Assembly: GCA_032768795.1 (NCBI GenBank)
Contig: CP136490.1
Location: 2,790,001-2,854,000 of the forward strand
DNA: 64,000 nt
Direction of reading: 5' to 3'
From: Tremella fuciformis
Lineage: Eukaryota; Basidiomycota; Tremellomycetes; Tremellales; Tremellaceae
The notes below the pieces were generated by a model. The model did no database searches, was not told the DNA's origin, and worked only from the letters and a program-made list of their open reading frames with translations. Position numbers and translations under genes: made by a program. Shown piece by piece: positions 11,191-22,179 of the stretch (positions are counted from its first letter, which is position 1; the number at the start of each line of letters is the position of its first letter).

Positions 11191-13102
11191 ATGTATCCCT
11201 CACACCGAGAAGAGCAGAATGACACGGCTTACCAACACGATGAGGATGAGCTTCAACACATGCAAAGCGTCGCAGTTGACCTCGGGCAGCCCTTCGGCAG
11301 CCCTGAGGATACTAACATTCCTTCCGTCTATCCGGCGGCTGCACTTACGGATTCGGCAGCGTTTCGACAATCGCTCGATGATCGAAGAGGTCCCCTCGCG
11401 CCGTCTCAAGGTACTGCGGGCGTCGGCTTCAATCTCTTTGATGGTTCTGAGCAGTTCCTCGCCCTGACCGAGCACCGTGGGATGACTGGCCTGTACCAAA
11501 CTGTCACTGACCGGGACGATGGTTTGAGCGCGAATCGGTCATTCCAGCCCGCCTTCGGCCACCCAGCAAGGCCGTACCCAATGCAGGTTCCCTTGGATTC
11601 ATCTTATGGCTCTTATCAATCGATCACGACTCAATCCGGTAGACCCATAGACGGTATCTGGCCTGGATCTTTCGCCGCTCCGGCTCATAATCCAGCTTCC
11701 GGAAACCGTGAGTATAATCCCTTTTTTCTGCTCGTCCTTCAGGTATCAGCGTTGATATCTGGCACAGAGTATGTCGGGTTCGCTCCAGACACGAAGCACT
11801 CCCAAACAGAGGCCAGCGCTGAGGCAGCTCAAATGTCTGCTCTTACTCCTCGTGGGTACACCCGAGGGCGTCATTTCTGTCCCAAGAAGATCTTCGGCAT
11901 GTGATGTATGGAGCATCGACTTGCTGATCCGTAGATGCGTCGGCGCCCCGCGGAGCTCACGGGACGCTCAGCTTCCACGACTCTAATGTGAACACGTTGT
12001 TTTCCGAAGCGTCTTATCAAGGTCTCCCCTCGACAGGCAAAACAAGCAACCCCTCCCAGCGATCCCAAGAAACCTTATCGTGGGCCCTCCGTGAAGAACA
12101 CAGCAGAAGCTGATTACAGTACGAGTGGCCGAGTAGGCACGCCCCAGCGCCGCGGTAGGCCCGGCAAGAATACTGACAGCGTTCTCAGCGGTAAAGAGAA
12201 GAAGGCGCCCGGAGTCAAGACGGTGAGTGCGCTCATCTGCCGGAAGTGGTGGGGCTCAGCACCATCAGGCGTCGACAACGCGTCCGATCAATGCTCAACT
12301 CGCGCTGGAGCAATGGAACTCGCATGAGTGGGACGTCCTAGGCCAGCAGTGGCAGCAGGAGCCCATCAAGGCAAGGATACATCGGATTCTTGCAAGACAC
12401 GCCGAAATCATGTCTACCAATAGCCCAAATCAGCTTGTTCCGCTGGCTCGCAGGGTGTGCGCCTTCATCCCTGCAACATGGGAGAGCGTTGACAGCATCA
12501 CTACACTTTTGGTGACAGAGTCCACGCCGGCATCTATGCCGGGAATGGGCCTTCAAGATCAGAACTCGCTCGAGTATTTGGTCTCAGCAGTGAATATCAT
12601 CTCCGCATCCATCGTCCGAGCCCAAAAGTCGGCCATTGCACCGTCGAAGGAAAGCGCGCGCAGGGAGGAAAACCTTAAAAGCCTCAAGGGGATTTTAGGA
12701 GACACTCCCGTGGTTACATTTGCTGCGCTGCCCCCGCAAGTCGAGCAAGGGAACCCCAGGGACTCTCTCAAAGATTATCGCTGCGACACGTGCAAGCTTA
12801 CTGCAGCTTCTGTCTGCGTGATGCCGGTCACGCTTCGAGATTGGGAATTGAAGCGACCTTGGCTGCATGATCCATGCTCGCGCTGCGCCTTAGACCCGGA
12901 CTCGAACCCAAAATTGTGCACTAAACGCGCATTGACCGTGGGCGAGCGGACCGTGGACTATAAGGGTCTAGCTCGCGACGCAAAATACCAGCATCCTCTG
13001 TTGGAGAAGCTTCTTTCAACAGCAGCCGGGCACAACGTGGAAGTGCAGGCCACCATAGAGGGTCAACCTTCTGGCGCTTCGCAATACTTTCAACCAAGCT
13101 AG
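11191..13102 (+). CDS. orphan cysteine-rich C-terminal protein, tandem copy 1
   Basis: I do not recognise this family. Five exons close in frame: 11191-11707, 11768-11851, 11935-11987, 12037-12222 and 12269-13102, giving 557 aa; the two middle junctions are the least certain. The first 200 residues are low-complexity (Gln, Ser, Pro, Ala). A basic patch, QRRGRPGK, resembles an AT-hook. The helical second half ends in a cysteine block: CDTC, then CVMPV, then CSRC, then LC, spaced C-x2-C-x8-C-V-x-P-V and C-x2-C-x11-C. This resembles a stretched Zn2Cys6 cluster placed at the C-terminus. The next gene downstream shares the layout and cysteine block, so the two are tandem duplicates. Nuclear or DNA-binding function is a guess from the basic patch and putative zinc site. 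Confidence 0.65.
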
Positions 13103-13603
13103 AAGCTAGGCCAACGCATTCCAGTCTGACCCCATCAATCGGGAGAATAATTGTCCATACATGTATCTCCTTTCAGTCAGCGTCAGATGCATCTCACGGT
13201 CGTCTATGCCTTTGTTTATGCGTACCTATGACGATCGTACTTGATCTGCTAAGATCAAATTGCTCATTACGTTGATGCCGGTCTGTCATTCTTGACAAAG
13301 CCGCACCGGTGGTGTCCACAGCACACCACGTAAGTATCGAGCATGTACCCTCAAACGCTCACCTTCGCGATACCCTAGCCGCCGTTGACAAGCTGCACGC
13401 TCACGGAAGACGCGCGTCTTAGCGGGTACAGGAAGGCGGGTGGATCCAAACAGTACGGCTTCCTGGGAGCGAAAGGACCTTCACAGGAAGAACGAAGCTG
13501 TGCTGCGCGCTTCGCCCAGATCATAATCAACGGTGGCCCGTTTGCCACAGCCCGATCGTTCCCACTCCTGTTACAAGACCGGTTCAACGCCTCCAGCTGG
13601 ATC
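13103..13603. other. intergenic region between the tandem paralogues
   Basis: About 500 bp separate the two tandem genes. An open frame reaches upstream of the chosen start of the second gene to 13385, so an alternative in-frame ATG there would lengthen it by 73 residues. I prefer 13604 because the protein then begins like copy 1, short and Gln/His/Asn-rich. No RNA gene or AGCCGA element is seen. Confidence 0.5.
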
Positions 13604-15500
13604 ATGGACTCTCGCCACTACCAGCAGTCTGCTGTTCCCAACAATCAACACTACAGGATCGGTACGCATGAGTTTGAGTTTTTACACGGTTGTCCATCCG
13701 AGACCTCCGTCCCCGGAGCTGCCAGTACTTTCTGGGTCGGCCCAGGGGCTCAGGGACGTATTCCCGATACCAGTGCGGCTCCGCTGGAAGTCTCCCCCTC
13801 GCCAGCCTCACTTACGTCGCCGATATCTCGCTCGAGCAGATTCTACGTGCCGGCGCTCTCTATAGCTGAGGAATCCTTGGGTCACTTGGATCAGAAACTT
13901 CAGTATCAGAGCGAAGAACCAAGGACAGATGGAACCGCAGACATCCACGGGAGTCTGAATGACATTTTTCCTGCCGATCACCAGAGCTTGACAAATGACG
14001 GCTGGTACCCGCAGTCTCCGTCGCCCGGGGTGTGGTTCGATACTGCGATTCTCGACCTTGATCTCACCAGTCCGAGCAGTAAACCGACAGGTATGAACTC
14101 AGGTCAGCCTTTGAAGCTGTCACCAGACCGACGCTGATCCGGAGAATGGGTGCCCTCTCAGAGTCCCTTGCCCCTTGACACTGAGAACCTGAGCAGCGGT
14201 GAGTCGTCGAGACACGGCCTATTCAGACATTCACAAGGAAAATTCTTTTTGCGAGATTTTACCCGCTCTTGCAGTGTAATTATGCGCACGGACCGGGCTC
14301 TGTAGTCTCACCTTCACACGCTAAGCGCAGCGTTCAGACACACAGACCGAGGCTGAGCCCCAGAATCTGAGAGATACTCACTCTTACAGCACCGACCGTC
14401 CCAAACTGGCAATCAAGCCCTGGAGTGGGAGGGCTTCAGCCCTACTACAGGGTATTTCTATCAGCCGAAAAGTGGTCAAACCTATACGGACGGTATTGAC
14501 ACCTGTGGCGCGGTCCCACTCAATCCCCTCGACTCCACTCAAGCGCCGGCTGGCGTCGAAATGCCCTCTCTGCGACCCCGTCTCACGGACGAGGCGCAAT
14601 CTCAACGCCTATTTTCACCGCCCTTGTAAGTCCGTCAGCTGTTTCTCAGAATGGCGTGGCTCACTTGTCAGTGTGGGTCTGTCACACTGGACTGGCAAGA
14701 GAAGTCTCAGTGGTCGCAACAGCCGAAAGGCAGGATCTAGGAGGAAGACGATTCCAGCTCGACCTGGACCCCTTGATTTACAATTGCCCATGCCTACCAC
14801 GGTCAGTTCGTCGGGACGGCTCAAACTTCCATGGCGAGTCTCAGTGCTCGAAGACCTACACACTAGAGAGCCATCGATGCTAGAGCGGTTACAGCAGGTG
14901 ACGCAGACCCATTCTGGAAAGCTCTTCGGCACATCTATCCCCATTCTCGACACTTCGATAGCCATTATGTGCGAGATTCCCCCGACAGACGCAACGATAG
15001 AAGTGATTGATGCTCTATTCGATCCTCCCCAAACTGCTGTTGATCGGGCGGCGGCAATGAGACAAGTGAACGACATAGTTGCTCTGCATGTGCGGGCTGG
15101 GAAGAAGTATGATCGTCTGAAGAAGGAAGGCACGTCGCGACGTTCAACTCACGTTAAGATGATCGCCTACGCAGAGACGCTTGAGTCTCATGAGCCTGCT
15201 GTGCTCGCAGTCGTCACGATGGACCCAAGAAAATTGGCTGACGGCTCCCAGTTCGGGGACTATCGCTGTGAGTCCTGTCAGGAAGCGGGCATTCTGAATT
15301 GTGTGCTACCTGTCGAGGCTTGTGATCGTCACTGGAAACATAGGAAGTGCACAAGCTGTTCCAAGAGGTCCCTATATTGCGACAAAGAGAACAGGGCGTT
15401 GAATGGGAGCACAACTGGGTTACCCGGGTTGCGGCTGGCACAGCTTTATCGCAACACTCCCTTTTCCAATGCTCCCCCTTTGCCGCCGCGTTATGACTAA
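13604..15500 (+). CDS. orphan cysteine-rich C-terminal protein, tandem copy 2
   Basis: This is the paralogue of the preceding gene, 543 aa from four exons: 13604-14090, 14145-14198, 14364-14625 and 14672-15500. The 165-nt intron at 14199-14363 is long for this locus and could hide a small exon. The N-terminal third is Ser/Pro/Gln-rich, a basic stretch (GRNSRKAGSRRK) follows, and the C-terminal half is helical. The cysteine block reads RCESC, NCVLPVEACDRHWK, KCTSC, LYC, that is C-x2-C-x7-C-V-x-P-V then C-x2-C-x7-C. The same block occurs in copy 1 and, more distantly, in the retroelement-adjacent gene at 61241. The family is unrecognised. A zinc-binding regulator is the most economical guess, but nothing shows its partners. 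Confidence 0.65.
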
Positions 15501-16046
15501 TGTCTCGTCAGAATAGTGAACTAGACGAACAGTGTTTCTAATCCATCGTGATTGGGGGATTGCAATCTCAGGTCTGATGGCCGGGCTACTGGCAGCCACC
15601 TGGTTCCTACATTATCGCAGGTCCGATGGCCTCCTTCCAGACGGACTTGTGATCCGTTGCGCTGATGGCTTGCAATGTGTTAGAGTGGTAAGAGTCAACC
15701 GATCTGCGTGGAGACGGGAGGCGGTGCTCGGTGTCTTGAACGCATACAGACTGCTCCAGTCAGATTTCTTGCGATTCCCCTTGCAATGGGATATACTTTC
15801 GAATGCACAGGTCTTCCTTTGATCATGCCTACCTTTGATGGGCTGTGAGGGGTCGCTCAATCGAAGGCACCTTGATTGTCGTTCCGAAGTCGGGAAGGAC
15901 CATTGACACCTCGATTGGATTAGGTACCCCTGGAAGTTCAGCCCGACGTTCTCCCGCCCTGTATCGATGGCGACGCCTTTTGTTTCTTTTCTTTATTACC
16001 TATCTCACTGCCCAATTGCTCGTCTCGAACCCCATCGTCCGACCAA
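15501..16046. other. intergenic region upstream of the DUF1996 gene
   Basis: About 545 bp without a supportable gene. A 96-codon open frame at 15532-15822 contains one hydrophobic stretch, but it has no family resemblance and overlaps reverse-strand open frames of equal length, so I do not call it. The stretch should hold the DUF1996 promoter. Confidence 0.5.
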
Positions 16047-17791
16047 ATGACACTCTTTATCCTGCTTTCCGCTCTTTGTATGGCAAGGGGATCAGTAGCG
16101 GACGACCGCGAGCGGTATTTCAGCATGTAAGTAGCAGTTTTGTTCCCCCGCCGGAAAAAAACGACAGAGACTGAAAGGTCAGAGGACACCCGCAATTCCT
16201 TCGTACGCGGCTGGATCCGATCGTCTCTCCCGGAACAGTTTCGACACACGTTCACGCTGTGATAGGGGCCTCGAACTTCCGAGCCGATTCGGACTATGGT
16301 GATGCCACCGGATCGAATGCGAGTCATGTCCTGTCTGGAGCCAGGCGCTGACTGGCAGTGCACGACGAGCTTCATACAAGCCGACAAGTCCAACTATTGG
16401 GCACCCCAGCTCTACTAGTCAGTTTGGGTGCTTGTGAGGAACAAGGACTGACTCAAAGCAAGTGGAAGAACAACGGGACCCTGACAGCTATACAAGGGGA
16501 CGGTCTCGTCACTTACTGGAAGTACGCACGGGCCTTCGACAACGAGACTTTCGCCGTTGTCCCGGATGACTTCCGGATGGTCGCTGGTAATATCTCCAGA
16601 GACTACTTTGACGAGAATTTGGCGAGCCATAACGCAATCTCGTTCGAGTGCGTTGGGGACGGATTCGATTGTGAGTATTCCCGGACATCCGCAGTATCCC
16701 TCAGGTGCTAACGGAAAGACCGACTCCCATGGATACCTGCAGACCTTGAGTGCCCGACGATCCGCCCGCAGGCTTTCTTCCCAAATTGCTGGAATGGCAA
16801 AGACTCGTATCTGTCTGACAACTCGCATGTAGCATATCCGATCGGGACCAATAACTACGAGGGCGGTCCTTGTCCGGACGGCTTCGTTCGCATCCCATCG
16901 CTCTTCATGGAAGGTCAGTAGGAGGAAGCACATCAAGTGTTGGGTATTTCTGTGGCTGACCGTAAGCCTACTATCACCCAAAAGATACGCTTGGACCTGA
17001 ATACGAATGGTATCCAGGATGCCTTGTCTTGTGAGCTGTCACTTCATGATGCCAGATAGTCCTAAAGTCCAGGGCGAACGGCGATACCAATGGCTTCTCC
17101 TATCACTCTGATTGGCTAAACGGTCGGCCGGGTAAACTGCTCGACGACTTTGACTGAACCGCAGGCTGGCCGACAGGTATGCTCGTGAATGCATTCAATC
17201 AATGCAACGACGCTCTTGACGGGACCGTGGATACCTGCTCTGTCTTCACGGCCACCAAAGATCAGGGTGCGGCAAATGCGTGCTATGCGTCAGGTCAGCT
17301 TGTCAATGAGGTGAGATTTCTTCGAAGATCTGACACGTCGCTCATGGCAGGCGGTCGGGCTGGACGCACCGCTCGCCGACTTGCCGGGGAACAATGCCAT
17401 ATACAACTCGTCCCGAGCGTCCACAGACTACCCCAAGCAGTCGAGAGACGGGTATGTCGAGAGTGCGTCGCTTGTCGACGTGCCTACGGACCACTCGGGC
17501 ACATGCACGGGAATCGGCAGTCGGGTGTGCGACGATTATGACGGCAGCGACATGGCTAGCGATGCCGAGGGAGCGACAAGGAGCGCGCAGTCATCCTCGT
17601 CAGCAGCTAGCACTGCCTCCTCTTCCGCTTCGTCCAGCTCGACTCTGCCGTCGCTGTCCACATCGAAAACGCGTACCGGCGCTATGCTGCTGGCGACTTC
17701 CATTGTCTCCTCGACAACGACTGCGTCCTCAGTGTCGTCATCAAGCGCGAAAGCGGAGTGCAAGCGGAAGCGTGACGCTCAGCAGCTATGA
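16047..17791 (+). CDS. secreted DUF1996-domain protein
   Basis: Nine exons (16047-16126, 16183-16318, 16359-16417, 16459-16670, 16719-16913, 16967-17030, 17073-17122, 17165-17310, 17351-17791) close to 460 aa. The start MTLFILLSALCMARGSVAD is a clear signal peptide. DUF1996 landmarks follow in order: RLDPIVSPGTVSTHVHAVIG, DYGDATGSNCTT, QADKSNYWAPQLYY, CPTIRPQAFFPNCWNGKDS, SHVAYP, CPDGFVRIPSLFMEAYYH, LANGDTNGFSYHSDWLNGWP and FNQCNDALDG. The C-terminal 100 residues are Ser/Thr-rich and probably O-glycosylated; no hydrophobic GPI tail is seen. The family is extracellular and of uncertain biochemical function. The intron at 16319-16358 is best read as GC-AG (donor gcgagt), because only that join restores the family's conserved CTT motif. 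Confidence 0.86.
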
Positions 17792-18067
17792 TTGTCTCGT
17801 GAACAAGGAGCCCAGCTGGTCTGCTGCCCTTCTGTAGATGTATATGTAGAGTGACGAGAGATGGATCGGACATTGCGCTCCTCAAAGAACGGTGGGGAAG
17901 GCGAGCGGGGCTCCGCTGATGGTGAGCTCGGCCAAATCGGCGACCTGGACACGCCTCGAGCTCGTGTTGAGAAAAGTTGAGACAATCATTCTAACACCCT
18001 TGTCTCTGGCGACAGGGCTTGATCTGGCAGGGCAACCGAAGTCTCCGTCTTCTATCATGACTGCAAG

Positions 18068-19326
18068 ATGACATCCGACTCGCCGTGGGATGCTTCACTC
18101 GAGGCCGTCCTCCCACCCCTCAAGGTGGAATCCCTTCAGTCAGTCCTATCGGTCTTTCAACTCCATGCTGCACCTGTCTGAGGGTCTTCAGGTGTATCAG
18201 GCGTCTTCAGTCCTACAAGAGAGCTCGCGCTGTCGTTGTACCCAAGAGTCGGACTGCTGCGGTCGCAGTGATGTGAGCAATGGCCACCAGTTGCTGTCAT
18301 GCTTCTGACCAACAGACTTTTTGTCGGTCGTCTTGGGGACCTTTATGTCCTGCTTTCAACGTGAGGATGCAAGGACAACACATTGGAGCTACGCTTATCG
18401 GAAGACGGGCGGGATGCCTCTCCTCATATGCTTCGGACACAGCCCTGCCTGGCGGCAAATATGACGACACGGATGAGGACGAAGAGGCAACAGCAGTAAG
18501 CACAATACAAAACCCGCGTCTTGGCCCCTTTCGGCTCACACGCAGCGTCGTGAGGCCTTTGAGGAGGTTGGCATGGTCATTGAGGGTGTTCTCTGGCTCA
18601 CTTGCTAGATTGGCATGCCGCTTGACACCGAAAAGATTCGATTCTTGTGTCTGCTGGACCAATTCTTGACTGGCAATTCTCTGGTCGTGACACCGTGGGC
18701 CACTCACCTGGCTCAACTGAAGAAACATGGGCTCACACCCCAGTGTGGTCCTGCTGGTCACCGACAACTCCATCTACCAGCCTTCACTCAATCCGGATGA
18801 GGTGTCTGGCATCTTCTCTATGCCTTTGTCCGCCTTCCTTGTCCATCGCCCCAATCTCATTCCCGGATGGTCCTTTGGCCTATCTCAGCGTGTTCATCCG
18901 ATCCTTCCCGAGCTGGTCCCGCCTCCTCCGCTGGTCAAATATGCCGACGATGAGGGAGAGGTGGGAGGGAAGGAAGGTGCATATCACGGCTATCGCGACA
19001 TCAGCTGGGGAGAGGGCAAGGTTAGGATGCACCGGTTCCTCACTGGCCGAGAGGCAAAGGGGACGGTCAAACCTGTCTTTGGGCTCACCGCGTGAGCGAT
19101 GTCCGGTAACCATACCAAGGGGGTTCACTGATGCTCTAGAGCCATACTCATTCGTACTGCGTGGGCTGGCTATGAACGTAGCCCGACGTTTGGTGTCTAC
19201 GCCGAGGGGCAGTACACCATGGACGAGAGGATACGCTGGGCTCTCGAGCATGATGGCCCACTGCGCGACGCGGCTGCTGCTGAGGGCTGGGCGCCGCCAC
19301 GGGACTCAGTCAAGGCTCATCTGTGA
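18068..19326 (+). CDS. PCD1: Nudix hydrolase, coenzyme A diphosphatase type (PCD1/NUDT7-like)
   Basis: Eight exons (18068-18138, 18183-18272, 18316-18360, 18405-18495, 18546-18566, 18609-18694, 18744-19091, 19140-19326) close to 312 aa. The PKSRTAAVAVILFVG strand and STRAGCLSSYASDTALPGGK lead into a CoA-diphosphatase Nudix box, GGK...ATARREAFEEIGMP, in which the first glutamate is an acidic Asp/Glu run as is usual in this subfamily. DQFLTGNSLVVTPVV and SGIFSMPLSAFL follow. These enzymes hydrolyse CoA, oxidised CoA or acyl-CoA to 3',5'-ADP and phosphopantetheines, usually in peroxisomes. The C-terminus is KAHL: a PTS1-like end (A/K-x-L) is possible but not canonical SKL. The 21-nt exon 18546-18566 is notable. 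The gene converges on the CocE gene. Confidence 0.87.
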
Positions 19327-19633
19327 CACCCACCTGCCGCTGGGCAAGGCGCTCCGCCGCGCCGCAAAAATCATACCCATCGATCGTGCATGCGTGAGCA
19401 TTCTTGGACGGACGAGACCCTCTGACATCGGTCCATATTTCCTAGCTGACGGAGACTGCTCACGCATGACGTACGCTGAGTTGACCAGACCCAGCAGGAC
19501 CGGTGACCGATGTGGCCTGCCTCAAGCATTTCGCTACAGGCCAGTGCATGCTGTTCGTTCTCAGATCACTGATGCATGCTTGCATGGAGTATGATGGCGC
19601 AAGCGATCAGGTGCTGTAAAGCTCAGCCTCCCG
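19327..19633. other. short convergent intergenic region
   Basis: About 307 bp between the convergent stops of the Nudix gene and the CocE gene. It marks the left edge of the metabolic cluster. I see no gene, repeat or AGCCGA element here apart from one hexamer overlapping the CocE stop region. Confidence 0.5.
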
Positions 19634-21791
19634 CTAGCCGATGATGGGCAACATCAAGTAACTGTCGTGCTCGCCGCCCGTGTGGATCTTGTGCACTCCT
19701 ACGTTCTCATCCTCAGGTTCCGTCAACACGCTCTCGTCGGTCTCGGGCAACGCCATCGTATGCCCCGCAACGCGAAGCATTATACCCTCTCCAGGCCCGA
19801 AGATCATCCCCATAGGCCACAGCATAATTTCGAGTGGTACGATGGTACCCTTGGGAATTGGTTCTCGTTTGTCGTGGCCATACTTGGCATCCACCGCGTT
19901 CACGTCTTTCGAGTCTGCCGGTACTAAGGTAATACGATGAGAGGCGCGCAGATACCCCTCTGGACCAAGGTATGTGGTGCTGTTGAGCTGAGGAACGCTG
20001 GATCGATCTGCAGATGCAGGGATGGGATAATTGAGGTGAGAGAGCAGTTGACCGTCGACGCTGATCTTCCGAAGCTGGACGACGATATCGAGATCATCGT
20101 TCTCATCGCATGACACCCATAACTTCACCTTAGCGTCTCCATGCATTTCAAGTCTCTCGTTGAATCGCACGGTGAAGTCCTGAAGTGTCAGCGTTGCCCC
20201 AAAATCCAAGCTGCCGCGCTCAGTGGGACGCACCGAGCTTGCGGTGAGACTGTGCCCCTCATACGATGCTATGGCATGCTTCGATGGGACGGTATTGGGC
20301 AAGGTGTGAGTCTCGCCGTCGAGGTAGTACGTTCGGTACTTTGTCTCAGGCAAGGGGTACACGTCGTACGGTCGTTCAACCACAGTCGATTCGGTGCTGC
20401 CGTCAAAGCCCAACAAGCTCACGCGGAACAGCGGAGTCTTGTCCCAGCCGTTCTGCTCGCCTTTTGCGAAGAAGTCAAAGAATTGCTGCAAGTCGTCCAC
20501 CATCTCAGGTCGATACAGGTCGTACCCTAATATCAGCCTCTTGGTCTACCCTGACGCCAAGGAGCAGCGCTCTGACGCACAGTCCTTGTAAGGGTGTACT
20601 CGCAGCCATTTGTGTTTGGTCTTTGCCTGTTCGAATCCGGCAAATGAGCCTCGGGGATGCAGCTGTGAGCTTGAGTGGATCAGCCCTACCGTCATCTTAT
20701 GAGAGACGGAAGATCTCACGAGTACGTGGCGACTTGATAAAGCGGCGTGTCGATCTTGAATGCGTTGAGCTTCTTGCTCATCCAGAAATCATCAAACAGT
20801 GGTCTAGCCCGAGCAATCGCAGATATGTCTTCGATTGTCCCCGGCCCTGCTCAGTTCAGATATCTCCTTTGTTGCATCTATCATGACTCGCCTGCGAATG
20901 TGTCCATATGCGTCTTGTGAAGCTTCTCGAGGTGCGGCCTTCCCCCTCGAGCGTACACGTGCCGATACAGGTCTTTCAGGCTATCCCACGGGGCCACGGC
21001 TTTCAGAGCAGGGTGAGAGTATCTCGAGACAAAGTTGATCTGCGGGACACCGAGCCACGAAACACCGCTGCGAGTCAGCCTCTGCACTTTCCCCTTTCAA
21101 AAGAAAAGACTGACGCCATCACGACCGCCCCCGAGGACCACTTTTGCGAGCTGATCCAGTCCAGGGTATCATATATGTCAAGCGCGTCCTATTTCCTTCA
21201 GACATCGCGACAATGCACCACGCAGGGCGGACGGACCTGCTCGCCCCAGAACTGTATGTCGCCTTCAGAATTGCCACAGCCGCGAGCATCGACATTGATC
21301 ACCGCGTAGCCGCGCTCGACCCAATCGGCAGGATCGACACCCTATCTATCAGTCCTGCCAGTCCTGGAATACGGGGGAAGGTTTACCCCAAACGTCTCGT
21401 AACCCGACAAAGTCCCAGGCGCAATACCAGACCCGTAAGGGGCTGCAGTCTTGAGGTGATACGTTCCACTGCCAGTCTTTCCATGCTGGCTCCAGACGAG
21501 CACTGCTGGGACCTGCACACCTGCACTTGCCGGCAGAAAGATGTCCGCTCGCAAAATGGTGCCGTCCCTCGTCCGGATAGCGGTGTCTCTCAGCCAAGTC
21601 GTCTCGACGTCGAAGGCCCGACTGGGTCCTTTTGGATCTCTGCGGTGTCCTACTGGTAGCTTGACTTCGGTGTCCGGGTGAAACCCATGGTATGTCCATC
21701 GCGGATGGTCTTGGGGCCGTTTGAGTGGGATCCAGGGGATATCTGGAAACGCTGCTTTCTGAGCAGCGAGCGGGTCGGCGCGGATAGTCAT
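19634..21791 (-). CDS. CocE/NonD (X-Pro dipeptidyl-peptidase S15) family hydrolase
   Basis: Seven exons (21791-21387, 21341-21237, 21188-21115, 21067-20892, 20846-20720, 20669-20581, 20526-19634) close to 622 aa. The N-terminal alpha/beta-hydrolase part has RDGTILRADIFLP, PADWVERGYAVINVDARGCG and the nucleophile elbow GVSWLG, with serine as nucleophile. A cap segment and the C-terminal jelly-roll domain follow (FTVRFNERLEMHGDAKVKLW, GEGIMLRVAGH). The family includes cocaine esterase and glutaryl-7-ACA acylase relatives; substrates are esters or amides of small acids. The intron at 20847-20891 appears to be GC-AG (donor gcgagt). Two AGCCGA elements lie upstream (21942, 21955). I count it as the left-end member of the cluster because it is an esterase and shares that motif. 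Confidence 0.86.
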
Positions 21792-22179
21792 TCTGTTATC
21801 GAAGTGTCCTCCGACTACTGGCGGCCCCGCGACAGTGACTGAATGACGAAAAGCATGTCATCTCAAAGCAGTCGAGCTAGATATACATTGTACAGTCGAA
21901 TTGCCAACAGGCAAGGGATGCCTGCCGAATGCATTGGGAACAGCCGAAGTCATTAGCCGAATACATCCCCAAACGAGCATATGGCAGAAGATGCGAAGCT
22001 CGCGACAGAATGTGGTTCATCGAATGTAGCTAAGATGCGACTATGTTGACAGCCCCGTATGCGCTGATCACGAGGACATGTTATTATTCTAAAACAATTC
22101 GATGCATGCGCAAGTCGCAAGTGCTGGCACTATGTAGTTGGCTCTAAATGCAGTAACGGAATCTCATGTAATGCGTTCG
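21792..22179. promoter_or_regulatory. CocE upstream region with AGCCGA elements
   Basis: This interval precedes the CocE gene (-) and follows the stop of the DHA2 gene on the same strand. It carries AGCCGAA at 21942 and again at 21955, and TGCCGAA at 21922, within 40 bp of each other. The tight grouping and the repetition of the hexamer in other cluster intergenic regions suggest a regulator-binding site. Confidence 0.6.

Noticed and set aside
14472..14671. A cysteine-containing alternative frame in exon 3 of tandem copy 2 (KCPLC...HRPC)
   Set aside because: Using it breaks the phase with exon 2; the chosen frame closes all junctions and has the Ser/Pro/Gln composition of copy 1.
18647..19594. 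A 315-codon plus-strand frame over the Nudix gene
   Set aside because: It runs in the wrong frame across exon 7 and introns of the CoA diphosphatase; the spliced model has a complete Nudix domain.
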